Positions 35,071 through 44,598 of a stretch of 64,000 nucleotides of DNA are shown piece by piece. The notes under the pieces were generated by a model, which saw nothing but the letters and a program-made list of their open reading frames with translations, did not search any database and was not told the DNA's origin. Positions within the stretch are counted from its first letter, which is position 1, and every line of letters starts with the position of its first letter. The DNA is from Clostridia bacterium (GTDB taxonomy: Bacteria > Bacillota > Clostridia > Christensenellales > Borkfalkiaceae): the NCBI GenBank assembly GCA_017558825.1, contig JAFYTO010000014.1, positions 186,001 to 250,000 on the forward strand. Reading direction: 5' to 3'. Both the position numbers and the translations under genes were made by a program.

Positions 35071-35978
35071 TTTTGCTTTTGTTTTTTAAACAACCTTTTA
35101 AACTTTTTTTCTAAAACTTCGCCGTTTTTATAAACGTAGGTGGCAAGTAGGCACACTAGCGCAAAAAATACTATCCAAATTAATATGCCCCACCAAGTAT
35201 TATATGGAATAATACTGCCGTTTATTGAAAACGCCGTTGCAAATGCCGAAATTAAACGGCAACAAAATATCATAATTATAAAATATAGCGTACTCATTGA
35301 TGATAGCCCCGCTACAAAGCAAAGCAAATCATCTGGAAAAAGTGGAAATAAAAACATAAACGTTAAAATAACTTTATCTTTACGTTTTATTGACTTTATT
35401 CCCTTATCTAATTGCTCTTTGCCAACTAGCCAGCTAACAACCTTATAACCAAGCCTTCTACCAATAAAAAACGCAATTAACGAACCTAAAAATACGCCAA
35501 AAAACGAGTATATAGCCGTTTTAAGTGCGCCAAATAAAGCAACGCCAGTTCCTGCTAAAATAAAGCCCGGAATTGGCAATAAAACAACTTGCAAAACATT
35601 AATTAAAACATAAATTATAACGGCCAAATAACCAAAAGACGCCACGTAATTTCTAAGCGATTCCACACTGTCAATCTTGTCTAAAACGCCTGTAATTTTT
35701 AATATATATAACGCCGAAATTAATATGGCAAATATTCCAAGAGTAATAATTGTAAGTTTATAAATAAACTTGTTGCTTAAAAACGAGCAAATTAGTGCAA
35801 CTATTACTAAAACGCATACAGCTGCCGTTACTAGCACTAAAATAACGTTTTTATTGCTTACTAAAAAACCACAATTAAAGGTGTTGACGTATAGCACCGT
35901 AAATACTATACTTGCAACACCTATTAAAAATAACAATATTACGTTTAAAATACTCTTTATTATATTAAGGCGCTTCAT
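35067..35978 (-). CDS. TVP38/TMEM64-family (DedA-like) membrane protein
   Basis: 303 residues with about seven transmembrane segments. The family core is seen in LLPIPGFILAGTGVALFGALKTAIYSFFG, GSLIAFFIGRRLGYKVVSWLVG and LFPLFPDDLLCFVAGLSSMS, with the conserved Gly/Arg pair. C-terminus is Lys-rich. Members move lipids (undecaprenyl phosphate or phospholipids) across membranes; exact cargo unknown here. Translation is coupled to dinB. Confidence 0.88.
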   Translation of the reverse strand: MKRLNIIKSILNVILLFLIGVASIVFTVLYVNTFNCGFLVSNKNVILVLVTAAVCVLVIVALICSFLSNKFIYKLTIITLGIFAILISALYILKITGVLDKIDSVESLRNYVASFGYLAVIIYVLINVLQVVLLPIPGFILAGTGVALFGALKTAIYSFFGVFLGSLIAFFIGRRLGYKVVSWLVGKEQLDKGIKSIKRKDKVILTFMFLFPLFPDDLLCFVAGLSSMSTLYFIIMIFCCRLISAFATAFSINGSIIPYNTWWGILIWIVFFALVCLLATYVYKNGEVLEKKFKRLFKKQKQK

Positions 35979-36017
35979 ATATAATAAAGTATATGAATAA
36001 TTATTAAATTTTAATCA

Positions 36018-36464
36018 TTAATTAGCGCCAAGCTTAGTAATTTCCCCTCTTGCAAGCTCATCACACCTATTATTTTTAACGTTATCGGCATGGCCTTTAA
36101 CTTTTATAAATTCAACAGAGTGAACACTTGTTAAATTGACAAGTTCTTTCCATAAATCTTCATTTTTAACGGGCTTTTTATCCGCCGTGCGCCAACCTGC
36201 CAATATCCAATTGTTAAGCCACCCCTCATTAAAGGCTGAAACTGCATACTGCGAGTCTGAATACACTTTAACAGCGCACCTTTCTTTAAGCATTTTAAGC
36301 CCGTTAATAATAGCCAAAAGTTCCATGCGGTTATTAGTTGTTTCTACTTCCCCTCCGCTAATTTCCTTTTCTACACCTTTGTAGCTTAAAATTGCCGCCC
36401 AACCGCCTACACCAGGGTTACCCGAGCAAGCGCCGTCAGTATAAATTTCAACTTGTTTTAACAT
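36018..36464 (-). CDS. rnhA: Ribonuclease HI
   Basis: 148 residues. Catalytic acidic residues in VEIYTDGACSGNPGVGGW (Asp10), TNNRMELLAIINGL (Glu), KVYSDSQYAVSAF (Asp) and the C-terminal HADNVKNNRCDELAR (His and Asp). Standard length. It degrades RNA in RNA-DNA hybrids. Single gene between the TVP38 unit and tRNA-Trp. Confidence 0.95.
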   Translation of the reverse strand: MLKQVEIYTDGACSGNPGVGGWAAILSYKGVEKEISGGEVETTNNRMELLAIINGLKMLKERCAVKVYSDSQYAVSAFNEGWLNNWILAGWRTADKKPVKNEDLWKELVNLTSVHSVEFIKVKGHADNVKNNRCDELARGEITKLGAN

Positions 36465-36584
36465 AAAAACCCCAAAAATTAAACTATATTTATTATAATG
36501 CTTATAAATAAAATTGTCAATAATAAATTAGTTAGGCAAAAACACCAAAATTTTGCAAATTTTAATATAAGCGCAAGTTTTTTG

Positions 36585-36613
36585 TTGACTAAATTAAAAT
36601 TCTTTTGTATAAT
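36585..36613 (+). promoter_or_regulatory. tRNA-Trp promoter
   Basis: -35 TTGACT (36585-36590), 17-base spacer, -10 TATAAT (36608-36613), 18 bases before the mature tRNA 5' end. Confidence 0.85.
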
Positions 36614-36631
36614 TAGTAAGCAATTAAATTT

Positions 36632-36706
36632 AGGGGAGTGGCTCAACGGTAGAGTAGCGGTCTCCAAAACCGTAGGTTGCGTGTTCGAATCGCGTCTCCC
36701 CTGCCA
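36632..36706 (+). tRNA. tRNA-Trp (anticodon CCA)
   Basis: Acceptor AGGGGAG/CTCCCCT, D arm GCTC...GTAG, anticodon stem-loop CGGTC-TCCAAAA with anticodon CCA, T loop TTCGAAT, discriminator G and encoded CCA (36704-36706). It has its own promoter and terminator. Unlike tRNA-Ser, its 3' end is not duplicated nearby. Confidence 0.97.
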
Positions 36707-36710
36707 ACAA

Positions 36711-36740
36711 AAAAGAACGAAGTTTTTACTTCGTTCTTTT
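36711..36740. terminator. Bidirectional terminator, tRNA-Trp / ManA-ROK operon
   Basis: 12-bp perfect stem AAAAGAACGAAG/CTTCGTTCTTTT, 6-base loop, T-runs on both sides. It ends tRNA-Trp on the plus strand and the carbohydrate operon on the minus strand. Confidence 0.9.
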
Positions 36741-36741
36741 T

Positions 36742-38574
36742 TTAATCTATTAAAAGTGCTGCTGCACCAAGTAAACCTGCGGAATTTCCTAGCGTTGCTG
36801 TCAAAATTTTTACTTGCGGACCTTTTGAGCCAGCGAATATGTTTTTGTTTAAAATGTCTTGTAACGGCTTAACTAAACTTTCGCCTTGGGCACTTACGCC
36901 ACCGCCAAGCATAATAACTTCGGGGCGGAAAACGTTTGCAATATTAGTTAGCCCTACCGCCAATGCGTTAATATAATTATCAACTATTTGTTTTGCAGTT
37001 TCGTCAATTTCCGCAAAATCAAACGCGGTTTTGCCATCAACATTTTCAAGTGAGCCAATTTGCCACATTTTGCTATCTTTATTATTGAACATTGCTCGCT
37101 TTGTATCGCGTATTAAAGCAGTTGCAGATGCATAAGCTTCTAAACAACCTTTTCTACCGCAAGTACACTCTTCGCCACCCGCCATAATAACGCTATGGCC
37201 AAGTTCCGCACCCGCACCGCGCGTACCTTCAAAGAGTTTGCCGTCTATAATAATTCCACCGCCAACACCCGTTCCAAGAGTAACTAAAACGGTATTGTTA
37301 TAGTTTTTACCGCACCCAAATTTCGTTTCGCCAAGAGCGGCAACGTTAGCATCGTTTGCAATTTTTACAGGTAAACCTGTAAGAGCTTCAACTTCGCCTG
37401 CAATTTTAAAGTCGTACCAATCAAGATTATTTGAGTATATTACCAATCCGTTTTGGCTATCTATCATACCCGGTACGCCTATACCAACGCCAACCACGTC
37501 ATTACTTGTTAAATTTGCGCTTTTAAAGAGAGATTTTACAAGATTTGCAATGTTTAAAGCAACGGACTTATCGCCCTTTTGGCTTTCTGTTGGAACTTTG
37601 CTACTACATAAAATATTGCCAAGGTCATCAACAATACCACCTTTAATAAACGTTCCACCAAGGTCTATGCCTACGTAATATTTACGAATTTCAGTTAACA
37701 AAATTTCTACGTTTCCTTTTATTATATATTCTTTTGAATTTGCGGGCACAAAATAACTGTCGCCCTTAGTTAAAACCTGCCCGTCAATTGTGCCACTACC
37801 ACCAATGCAAGTTACGCATTGAAAACTGTTTTTAGGGGCTAAAACAAGGTCATTACCGCAAAGTTTTTTAACTGTAAAGTATTTGCTTGCGCCCACAGTT
37901 TGACCGCTTAAAACGGTGTTTACGTGCTTATTTAAATTAGTTACTTTTAAGGCTTTATCAATATGAAGTTCGCGTTGCTTGCCCGTTTTATCAACTCTGC
38001 CATAGTCGTAAACACGATACGTTAAATTGCTGTTTTGTTGAATTTCACAAATTAAACAACCCTTACCTATTGCGTGCACCGTTCCAGACGGAATAAAGTA
38101 ACATTCCCCAGCTTTTACGGAATAAAAATTTAAAAGCTCAGTTAAGCGATTTTCTTTTATTGCGGTTTCATACTCACGTTTAGTTACATCATTTTTAAAG
38201 CCTAAGTAAATGCCAGCACCCTCTTCAGCTTCAACAATATACCACATTTCCGTTTTGCCAAACGAATTTTCATGTTTTAAAGCGTAATCATCGCTTGGGT
38301 GAACTTGAATAGATAAGTTTTGCTTAGCATCAATAAATTTTATAAGCACTGGAAAAAAAGGAAAACCTTTAACGTTTTCCCCTAATTCATTTTGAGTTAC
38401 GGTTTCTAAAAGCGTTTTTCCGTTTTCAAGTTTTGTTAAACCATCATTGTGAAAAGAAAGTTCCCAACTTTCCGCACAAGGCAATTTGTCTGTTTTTTTG
38501 CCGTAATTTTTTATTAAGTTTTCGCCACCCCAAACATAATCTTTACATTCGGGATACAACTTACTAATTTGCAT
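36742..38574 (-). CDS. Fusion of class I mannose-6-phosphate isomerase and ROK sugar kinase
   Basis: 610 residues from the ATG at 38574 (AAAGGG upstream; the longer frame begins with TTG). Residues 1 to about 295 are ManA: GGENLIKNYG, zinc ligands in LSIQVHPSDDYA, KTEMWYIVEAE, IPSGTVHAIGKG, and EIQQNSNLTYRVYDYGR. Residues about 299-610 are a ROK kinase: YYVGIDLGGTFIKGG, GVGIGVPGMID, catalytic Asp in IANDANVAALGE, GTGVGGGIIIDG, and the zinc motif CTCGRKGCLEAYAS. All key residues of both halves are present. Only a few residues separate the domains. It could phosphorylate mannose (or another hexose) and isomerise to fructose-6-P. Last gene of its operon. Confidence 0.92.
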   Translation of the reverse strand: MQISKLYPECKDYVWGGENLIKNYGKKTDKLPCAESWELSFHNDGLTKLENGKTLLETVTQNELGENVKGFPFFPVLIKFIDAKQNLSIQVHPSDDYALKHENSFGKTEMWYIVEAEEGAGIYLGFKNDVTKREYETAIKENRLTELLNFYSVKAGECYFIPSGTVHAIGKGCLICEIQQNSNLTYRVYDYGRVDKTGKQRELHIDKALKVTNLNKHVNTVLSGQTVGASKYFTVKKLCGNDLVLAPKNSFQCVTCIGGSGTIDGQVLTKGDSYFVPANSKEYIIKGNVEILLTEIRKYYVGIDLGGTFIKGGIVDDLGNILCSSKVPTESQKGDKSVALNIANLVKSLFKSANLTSNDVVGVGIGVPGMIDSQNGLVIYSNNLDWYDFKIAGEVEALTGLPVKIANDANVAALGETKFGCGKNYNNTVLVTLGTGVGGGIIIDGKLFEGTRGAGAELGHSVIMAGGEECTCGRKGCLEAYASATALIRDTKRAMFNNKDSKMWQIGSLENVDGKTAFDFAEIDETAKQIVDNYINALAVGLTNIANVFRPEVIMLGGGVSAQGESLVKPLQDILNKNIFAGSKGPQVKILTATLGNSAGLLGAAALLID

Positions 38575-38607
38575 TTTTCCCTTTAACAATTTACTTAGTA
38601 AATTGAA

Positions 38608-38994
38608 TTAATTAAATTTTAATAAATTTGACGTTATAACATAGTCAGCCGTAGCAATGTTCGTTGCAATAGGAACGTTATAAAGTACGGCAATTCTTAA
38701 AAGCGCCTTAACGTCTGGGTCGTGTGGTTGAGCAGTTAAAGGGTCACATAAGAAAATAATAAAACCTATTTCGCCTTCCGCTACTTTTGCGCCAATTTGT
38801 TGGTCGCCACCGAGTGGGCCAGACATAAAACCTTCAACTGTTAACCCTGTATATTCTTCAATTCTTTTTGCGGTTGTACCCGTACCGCAAAGTTTAAAAT
38901 TCTTTAAAACGTCTTTATTTTTAAGCGCCCACTCAACAATTTCTTGCTTTTTACCATCATGGGCAATAAGCGCTATTTTTTTAAGTTTTTCCAT
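38608..38994 (-). CDS. mgsA: Methylglyoxal synthase
   Basis: 128 residues, about the usual length. [29 protein letters not shown] for phosphate binding, [18 protein letters not shown] with catalytic Asp, and [18 protein letters not shown]. It turns dihydroxyacetone phosphate into methylglyoxal, relieving sugar-phosphate overload. Its ATG overlaps the SGNH stop (TAATG). Fits an operon that feeds hexose phosphate into glycolysis. Confidence 0.93.
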   Translation of the reverse strand: MEKLKKIALIAHDGKKQEIVEWALKNKDVLKNFKLCGTGTTAKRIEEYTGLTVEGFMSGPLGGDQQIGAKVAEGEIGFIIFLCDPLTAQPHDPDVKALLRIAVLYNVPIATNIATADYVITSNLLKFN

Positions 38995-40088
38995 TATTTA
39001 ACTACCTTTTTTAATACTTTTAATATGGCTTTTGCAATATAGTAAAAGCCTAAATCGTTAGGGTGCACACCGTCAACAAAAGCGTTTTGTTTTTCACTAA
39101 CGGGAATAATTTTTTGCCCGTCAATAAAGTAAACGTTTTTATCGCCGTTTGCTACTGCTTTCAAGTAAGTTTCTTTTATAATATCACGGCGCTTTAACCT
39201 ATTAACGTAATCGCGCTCGTCAGTAGCGGAAACCAAAATTATAGGCGTTTCTTTATGAGTTGACCTAAACTCGCTATACAAATAGTAGTGAGTATCTTGT
39301 AAGTATTCAACGCTTGGTGCGTTATGGTCATAGTCACATACAAAAACGCTACAATCAACGGTTTTCATATACTCAACCATTTGCTTGCGTGCCTTACCGT
39401 TACCGCTATAACCTAAATTTAAAAAGTCAATATTAGTTTTCTTTTCAATTAAAGATTGATATGCGTTATCAGGCCTTGAAGCGCAACCGCCTTGGGTTAC
39501 TGAACTACCGTAGTAAAGAATTGGTTTTAAATTTTTGTAAGGCTTGCCTTTGCCAAATTTTGAACCTTTATCAAAGGCAATATAAACTTCCGTAATAAAG
39601 TCTTGATAGCAAGGAAAATAAAGCGTAAAATACTTATACTTGCCGTCTTGCTCTTCTTTTACTTTGCGCGTGTCAGTATATGAAACGGAACAGTCTTTTG
39701 CAAAGCTTGGCGTAAACGTACAGTGATATTTTAACTTACCGCCTTTTTCGTGTTCCATTAAAACAAAACCGCAAGAGCCTGTAAGTGGCATGTGGCGCAT
39801 TCTTGTAATTTGCCTATATTTAACAAAAATTGAAACTGTTGTAGAAGTTGTTTTAAACCTTAACCTACCGCCTGCCGTGTTAGTATTCAACACCTCAACG
39901 CCGTATGCAATGCTTTTAGCCACGTTATAAGGCGCGCGTACGAAAGTTTGATTTTCATTATCGTAAGAAACGCCGTAAAGGTCAAATTTAGGGTCTAAAA
40001 CTGAATAAAGTTCTTTATTCGAAAAGTCAACTTCATTATCTTTAAAATTTTCATCTATTTGCGAAATATCAACTTTCTTAAATTCCAT
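38994..40088 (-). CDS. SGNH/GDSL hydrolase, likely carbohydrate esterase
   Basis: 364 residues. The N-terminal beta domain (about 1-170) has carbohydrate-esterase-like features ([19 protein letters not shown]). The SGNH domain has block [13 protein letters not shown] (Ser), the Gly/Asn blocks GYSGNG and CDYDHNAPS, and the catalytic Asp-His in [14 protein letters not shown]. No signal peptide, so it acts in the cytosol, probably deacylating imported sugars. It starts 1 base after the HD gene and overlaps mgsA. Confidence 0.82.
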   Translation of the reverse strand: MEFKKVDISQIDENFKDNEVDFSNKELYSVLDPKFDLYGVSYDNENQTFVRAPYNVAKSIAYGVEVLNTNTAGGRLRFKTTSTTVSIFVKYRQITRMRHMPLTGSCGFVLMEHEKGGKLKYHCTFTPSFAKDCSVSYTDTRKVKEEQDGKYKYFTLYFPCYQDFITEVYIAFDKGSKFGKGKPYKNLKPILYYGSSVTQGGCASRPDNAYQSLIEKKTNIDFLNLGYSGNGKARKQMVEYMKTVDCSVFVCDYDHNAPSVEYLQDTHYYLYSEFRSTHKETPIILVSATDERDYVNRLKRRDIIKETYLKAVANGDKNVYFIDGQKIIPVSEKQNAFVDGVHPNDLGFYYIAKAILKVLKKVVK

Positions 40089-40089
40089 A

Positions 40090-40674
40090 CTATTCCCCTC
40101 TATGCTCGTCTAAATAAGTTGCCTCAAGGTCGCTAACGTGAAGCAAAACAGTAAGTGGAAATTTAGCAAAAGCTTCGCTAATAGACCCGTCTCCACCCTT
40201 AAAGCGTGTATCAAAACCACCCATATGCCAGTTAATTGCAAGGGCTTCCTCACGCGTTAAACGGATAAAACCGTTTACAATGTAAACGGACTTTTCGCCA
40301 TGGCCGTATGGTAAAACCTCATCTTTTACATAATATGGCTTTTGAACCCACACACCGTTTTCTTTAACGTTTTTAACGTCTTGTTTATAAAAATCAATTT
40401 TACATAAGTCGTGAAGCAGTGAAACAATAGCAATAGTTTCGTTAGAAAATACGCTTTCATAACTTGTTCCATACTCGTTTTTAATATTTTTTAAAAGCCT
40501 TTTGTAAACGTTAACACTATGTTCAACCAAACCGCCCTCGTAAGCACAATGATATTTTGTGCTTGCAGGGGTAGTAAAAAAATTGCTGTTTAATAAATAT
40601 TGACGTAACTTATCAGCACCGTCACGCTTAATATTAGCGTCAAAAATTGACAAAAATTCTTCTTTAAAACTCAT
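40090..40674 (-). CDS. HD-domain hydrolase
   Basis: 194 residues from the ATG at 40674, 1 base after the glycosidase stop; the longer frame lies inside that gene. HD signature: YHCAYEGGLVEHSVNVYKRL, then SLLHDLCKIDFY (His-Asp pair), and downstream HGEKSVYIV and INWHMGGFD. HD proteins are metal-dependent phosphohydrolases or nucleases; substrate unknown, YhaM/KptA-like 3'-5' exonuclease accessory or nucleotide hydrolase possible. Tight coupling to sugar genes is notable. Confidence 0.8.
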   Translation of the reverse strand: MSFKEEFLSIFDANIKRDGADKLRQYLLNSNFFTTPASTKYHCAYEGGLVEHSVNVYKRLLKNIKNEYGTSYESVFSNETIAIVSLLHDLCKIDFYKQDVKNVKENGVWVQKPYYVKDEVLPYGHGEKSVYIVNGFIRLTREEALAINWHMGGFDTRFKGGDGSISEAFAKFPLTVLLHVSDLEATYLDEHRGE

Positions 40675-40675
40675 A

Positions 40676-42724
40676 TTATTTAGAATACCTTTCAAAGTAA
40701 TCAAGTTCTACGTTCATCATATAGTCCATTTGCTTAAGCTTCCAATTGACCATATCTACACCACCAACGTAAAGCATAGATGGTTCAAAACCAAGAGTGC
40801 TGTCTTTTTTAAGGTGTTTAATAGCCTTTAAGCAGTTAGCCTTTTCAGCCTCGGCAATAGCTCTAATTTTCTTACATAAATTAGCCATTTTCGCCTTTGT
40901 TTCAGCGTGGCGAAGATAGAATTTAAGGTTTGTAAACTTTTTAACGTTAATCGTAGTTTTAATACAGCAAACAAGGTATTCGCCAAGGTTAATAAGGCGG
41001 TTAAGTTCGCTATTTTTAAGCGCGCGCATTTTCTTAATACCGCTATTATATAAAACAACCATCTTTTCAAGCATTCTTAATTCTGCATGGTGGCGAAGTG
41101 AATATGGCCAACTTTCATCACTAATACCAAAGTTAATGTAGTTGCCAAATTCAGCGTATGTTGGAGCCCAAATGTTAATACCGTTAGCAGCACCTTCAAG
41201 TTTTGGTGGTTGAAGCGGTTTAATTAAGCAGAACGGATATGCAGGACCGTTTCTAAACGGACCGTATTGTTCTTCTACCGTTGGAGGCATAAGCGCAATA
41301 GCTTCGCTCCAATCGTTGAGCGCATCTTTAAGTTCGTCACAGTGGCAACCAAACGCCTCGTCAAGCGCCAAATTGAGATTTGCTTCGTAGTCATCACTCA
41401 TAAAGCAAAGTTGGTTGAGCCTTGAAATAAAGCTTGGGAATAAGCCCATATGATGGCTTTCCATAAGACCTGATAAACCGTATTTTTTGCGTGCATCATT
41501 GATAGCATCACAACGTTTAATCCACGCTTGTGGAGCAGGAACGTAAGGAGCAGTACCATAGTCCCAAGTTCTACCGCAAGTGTTAGTCATAGCGTAAAGT
41601 TTAATACCGCGTTCTTTAGCAATTTCAGCCTCGCTTAAGAAATATTCGCCAGCGTTAGTTCTTGTTAAAGAATAGTCTGAAACGCCCTCTTCAATACCTT
41701 CAATTTCATAGTGTTGGAACATTTCAAAGGTAACCTCAAGCGTAACGTCAGTAGGCATATTTTTAATAAGTTCAATTCTCGCTTCTTTTGGACAATAACC
41801 CCAGTTGTATGTCCAGAAAATAATATCGGCATCTTCTTTAAACTTTCTAATGCTCTTCTTTACCGCTTCAATCCATTGTGGATAGTCACTGCAAGGGAAC
41901 CAACCTGGAGTTGGAACGCCAACAGGAATATTATCTTCCGGCTCAACTTCTACAGGGTGATGAGCAACTCTAGGGTCTTTGCTATCAAATTCAACTGACT
42001 CACCAACTAAAATAATACCCTTAAAACCAGGACAGCTCTTAAATACTAAACCGTAAGTAGAATCCATTCTTTCATCACAGTCAGGAGCGGTAACGTCTAC
42101 AAAGTTATTAAAATATGCAAAGGCATAAACGTCAATACCAAATTTTTCCGCACGTTTAACAAGGTCGTTAAAGTCAGTGTGGTTATTTGCAGAACGTGAC
42201 GCGTCCGCACCGTTAGAATAAACTATAATAGCATCGTAACCGTGATGAGCAATATTAGAAAGGTATGCATCAGGAAAATCGTCCATAGCGTAACCAGAGT
42301 GCACCATTCTTGGTGAGAAAGGCAAGTCGTATTTAATAACGCCCTTTGTTAAAACAGGTGCACGTTTTGCAGTCATTAAAAGTTCTAAATGAAAAATACC
42401 TTGTTGGCAACTTTTATAAGTGTCACCTTTAACAATAATTTCATTATCTTTAATTTCTATTTCAAAAGAGCGTGCTTTTAAAGGCGCTAAAACAGCTTTA
42501 ATAGCAAACCCTACAACGTCACTAGTTATTTCAGCACTAATACCCATAGCCTTTTTAAGATAGGTTTTAAGGTCTTTTAAAGCATTGTCTGCAACAACGT
42601 TGCCAGTTTGAATTAAATAAACGAGGTTTGGAAGTGAAATTTCATTTTCTTTAACCTCACACTCTTTTCTTATATTTTTAGGAAAATAATCTAAAAGTTC
42701 TTTTCTAAAATCAAAATCTGCCAT
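40676..42724 (-). CDS. Putative intracellular glycoside hydrolase (zincin-like N-domain + TIM barrel)
   Basis: 682 residues from the ATG at 42724 (GAGGAT upstream). Residues about 20-115 resemble the GH20b/GH67 N-terminal zincin-like domain (ALKDLKTYLKKAMGISAE). About 130-450 look like a barrel: SPRMVHSGYAMDDFPDAY, GIDVYAFAYFNNF, FWTYNWGYCP, VTFEMFQHYE, MESHHMGLFPSF. The rest is helical. No signal peptide. Closest idea is a GH20/GH84-related hexosaminidase-like enzyme, but I cannot place the catalytic pair. First gene of the glycosidase-HD-SGNH-mgsA-ManA/ROK operon. Confidence 0.6.
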   Translation of the reverse strand: MADFDFRKELLDYFPKNIRKECEVKENEISLPNLVYLIQTGNVVADNALKDLKTYLKKAMGISAEITSDVVGFAIKAVLAPLKARSFEIEIKDNEIIVKGDTYKSCQQGIFHLELLMTAKRAPVLTKGVIKYDLPFSPRMVHSGYAMDDFPDAYLSNIAHHGYDAIIVYSNGADASRSANNHTDFNDLVKRAEKFGIDVYAFAYFNNFVDVTAPDCDERMDSTYGLVFKSCPGFKGIILVGESVEFDSKDPRVAHHPVEVEPEDNIPVGVPTPGWFPCSDYPQWIEAVKKSIRKFKEDADIIFWTYNWGYCPKEARIELIKNMPTDVTLEVTFEMFQHYEIEGIEEGVSDYSLTRTNAGEYFLSEAEIAKERGIKLYAMTNTCGRTWDYGTAPYVPAPQAWIKRCDAINDARKKYGLSGLMESHHMGLFPSFISRLNQLCFMSDDYEANLNLALDEAFGCHCDELKDALNDWSEAIALMPPTVEEQYGPFRNGPAYPFCLIKPLQPPKLEGAANGINIWAPTYAEFGNYINFGISDESWPYSLRHHAELRMLEKMVVLYNSGIKKMRALKNSELNRLINLGEYLVCCIKTTINVKKFTNLKFYLRHAETKAKMANLCKKIRAIAEAEKANCLKAIKHLKKDSTLGFEPSMLYVGGVDMVNWKLKQMDYMMNVELDYFERYSK

Positions 42725-42753
42725 AAATTTATCCTCTTGTTTTTTATTTTTAC

Positions 42754-42785
42754 AAAAACCAACCTGCATAAACAAGTTGGTTTTT
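42754..42785 (-). terminator. Terminator after rny
   Basis: AAAAACCAACCTG pairs with CAAGTTGGTTTTT (one mismatch), loop CATAAA, T-run on the minus strand. It lies just past the rny stop and just before the glycosidase gene. Confidence 0.8.
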
Positions 42786-42789
42786 TATT

Positions 42790-44388
42790 TTATTTTGCGT
42801 ATTCTACACTGCGCGATTCTCTTATAACGTTAACCTTAATTTGACCTGGATATTCCATAGATTCTTCAATCTTTTTAGCAATATCTTTAGCAAGGAACAT
42901 AGCCTTACTATCGTCAATTTGTTCAGGTTTAACTATAACGCGCACTTCTCTACCCGCTTGGATAGCATAAGCTTTTTCAACGCCCTTAAAGTCAGTAGCA
43001 ATGTCTTCAAGTTGTTCAAGACGTTTAACGTAGTTTGTCTCAATTTCTTTTCTTGCACCTGGTCTAACGCCAGAAATAGCGTCTGCCGCTTGAACTAAAA
43101 CAGCTTCAATGCATCTTGGCTCAACGTCACCGTGGTGAGATTCAATACAGTTGATAACAAATCTATTTTCTTTATACTTTTTAGCGAGTTCCACACCCAA
43201 ATGAATATGTGTGCCTTCGTTTTCAAAGTCAACGGCTTTACCAATATCGTGTAATAAACCACCGCGTTTAGCAAGGTTAACGTCAACTCCAAGTTCTTGA
43301 GCAAGCAAACCTGCAATATGCGCAACTTCAAGCGAGTGTTTTAAAACGTTTTGACCGTAACTAGTTCTAAACTTTAACTTACCTAAAATTTTAATAAGTT
43401 CAGGGTGAACGCCGAATAAGCCCATTTCAAACACTGCACTCTCGCCAGATTCTTTGATAATAGTATCTAATTCTTTTTTAACCTTATCAACGGTTTCCTC
43501 AATTCTTGTTGGTTGAATTCTACCGTCACTAATAAGTTTTTCAAGCGCTCTACGAGCAACTTCACGCCTTACAGGGTCGAAGCCAGAAGCTACTACAACT
43601 TCAGGCGTATCGTCAATAATTAAGCGAATACCAGTTGCATTTTCAAGTGCAGTAATGTTACGACCTTCCCTACCAATTAAACGAGCTTTCATATCATCGT
43701 TTGGTATTGAAATTGTTGTAACAGTAAGTTCATTACTTTGGTCAACGGCACAGCGTTGAATTGCAAGGCTTATAATTTCTTTAGCTTTTTTATCAGCCTC
43801 GTCTTTAGCTTGTTGTTCAGCGTTTCTCACATAGATTGACGCTTCTTTTCTAGCATCGTCTTTAACTTCTTCAATAATCATTGACTTTGCTTCTTCAGTA
43901 GTCATTTGCGCAACTTTTTCAAGTTCTTGAACAAATAATTCGTGTTGCGTTTCCAACTTTTCAACAAGCTCGTCAGCTTCACGTTGCTTCTTTTCTAAAG
44001 TTTTTGCAAGTTCTTCTACTTCTTCAGTTCTACGAAGTAACGTAGCGTCTTTTTTGTTTAAAGTTTCGTCTTTTTGATTAAGGCGTTGCTCCATACGTTG
44101 GAGTTCAGCTCTCTTTTCCTTTGATTCGCGTTCAAAGTCAGTTCTAAGTTTAAGTTCCTGTTCCTTTGCTTCAACTATAGCTTCTTTTTTAAGTGCTTTA
44201 CATTCATTTTCGGCATCAGCCTTCATTTTATCAATGAGTTTTTTAGTTTGTGCAATTTTACCGTTGCGAACAACGTGTAATAAAACGTAAACGATTGCAG
44301 CGCCAACTAGTAAACCAATAGCACCTGCAATTATTGTGCCTAAATTCACTTGTGAAGAGAGTAACAGGAAGGTTGAATTTTGTAACAT
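42790..44388 (-). CDS. rny: Ribonuclease Y
   Basis: 532 residues from the ATG at 44388, with GGAGGG ahead; the longer frame to 44403 has no ribosome site. N-terminal membrane helix (about 15-40, [19 protein letters not shown]), long charged coiled coil (45-210), KH domain with [17 protein letters not shown], and HD domain with [15 protein letters not shown]. The membrane-anchored endonuclease starts mRNA decay in Firmicutes. It has its own promoter (44493-44521) and a structured leader. Confidence 0.96.
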   Translation of the reverse strand: MLQNSTFLLLSSQVNLGTIIAGAIGLLVGAAIVYVLLHVVRNGKIAQTKKLIDKMKADAENECKALKKEAIVEAKEQELKLRTDFERESKEKRAELQRMEQRLNQKDETLNKKDATLLRRTEEVEELAKTLEKKQREADELVEKLETQHELFVQELEKVAQMTTEEAKSMIIEEVKDDARKEASIYVRNAEQQAKDEADKKAKEIISLAIQRCAVDQSNELTVTTISIPNDDMKARLIGREGRNITALENATGIRLIIDDTPEVVVASGFDPVRREVARRALEKLISDGRIQPTRIEETVDKVKKELDTIIKESGESAVFEMGLFGVHPELIKILGKLKFRTSYGQNVLKHSLEVAHIAGLLAQELGVDVNLAKRGGLLHDIGKAVDFENEGTHIHLGVELAKKYKENRFVINCIESHHGDVEPRCIEAVLVQAADAISGVRPGARKEIETNYVKRLEQLEDIATDFKGVEKAYAIQAGREVRVIVKPEQIDDSKAMFLAKDIAKKIEESMEYPGQIKVNVIRESRSVEYAK

Positions 44389-44492
44389 AAAATTACCCTC
44401 CATTTAATAAAAATAAATTATAGAAATAAGCCAACTTTTAATTGCTGTTTAAAAATATAAGCATAAAAGTCAACATTTTTTCACTATAATAC

Positions 44493-44521
44493 ATTTTATA
44501 TTAAAAAAGCTTGATTGTCAA
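44493..44521 (-). promoter_or_regulatory. rny promoter
   Basis: Minus strand: -35 TTGACA (44516-44521), 17-base spacer, -10 TAAAAT (44493-44498). The ~100-base leader contains ACTTTTA/TAAAAGT arms that can pair, so the leader is probably structured. Confidence 0.75.
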
Positions 44522-44558
44522 TATAATTTTTAAAATAAATATATAAATATATTTAGCA

Positions 44559-44593
44559 AAAAAAATAAGCGTGTCACTTCACGCTTATTTTTT
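44559..44593 (-). terminator. Terminator after recA
   Basis: Stem AAATAAGCGTG/CACGCTTATTT, loop TCACTT, T-run on the minus strand, 6 bases past the recA stop. Confidence 0.88.
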
Positions 44594-44598
44594 ATATC

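Noticed and set aside
36742-38574. ManA-ROK as two adjacent genes with a missed stop
   Set aside because: The frame is open throughout, and the few residues between domains leave no room for a ribosome site and start that would fit.
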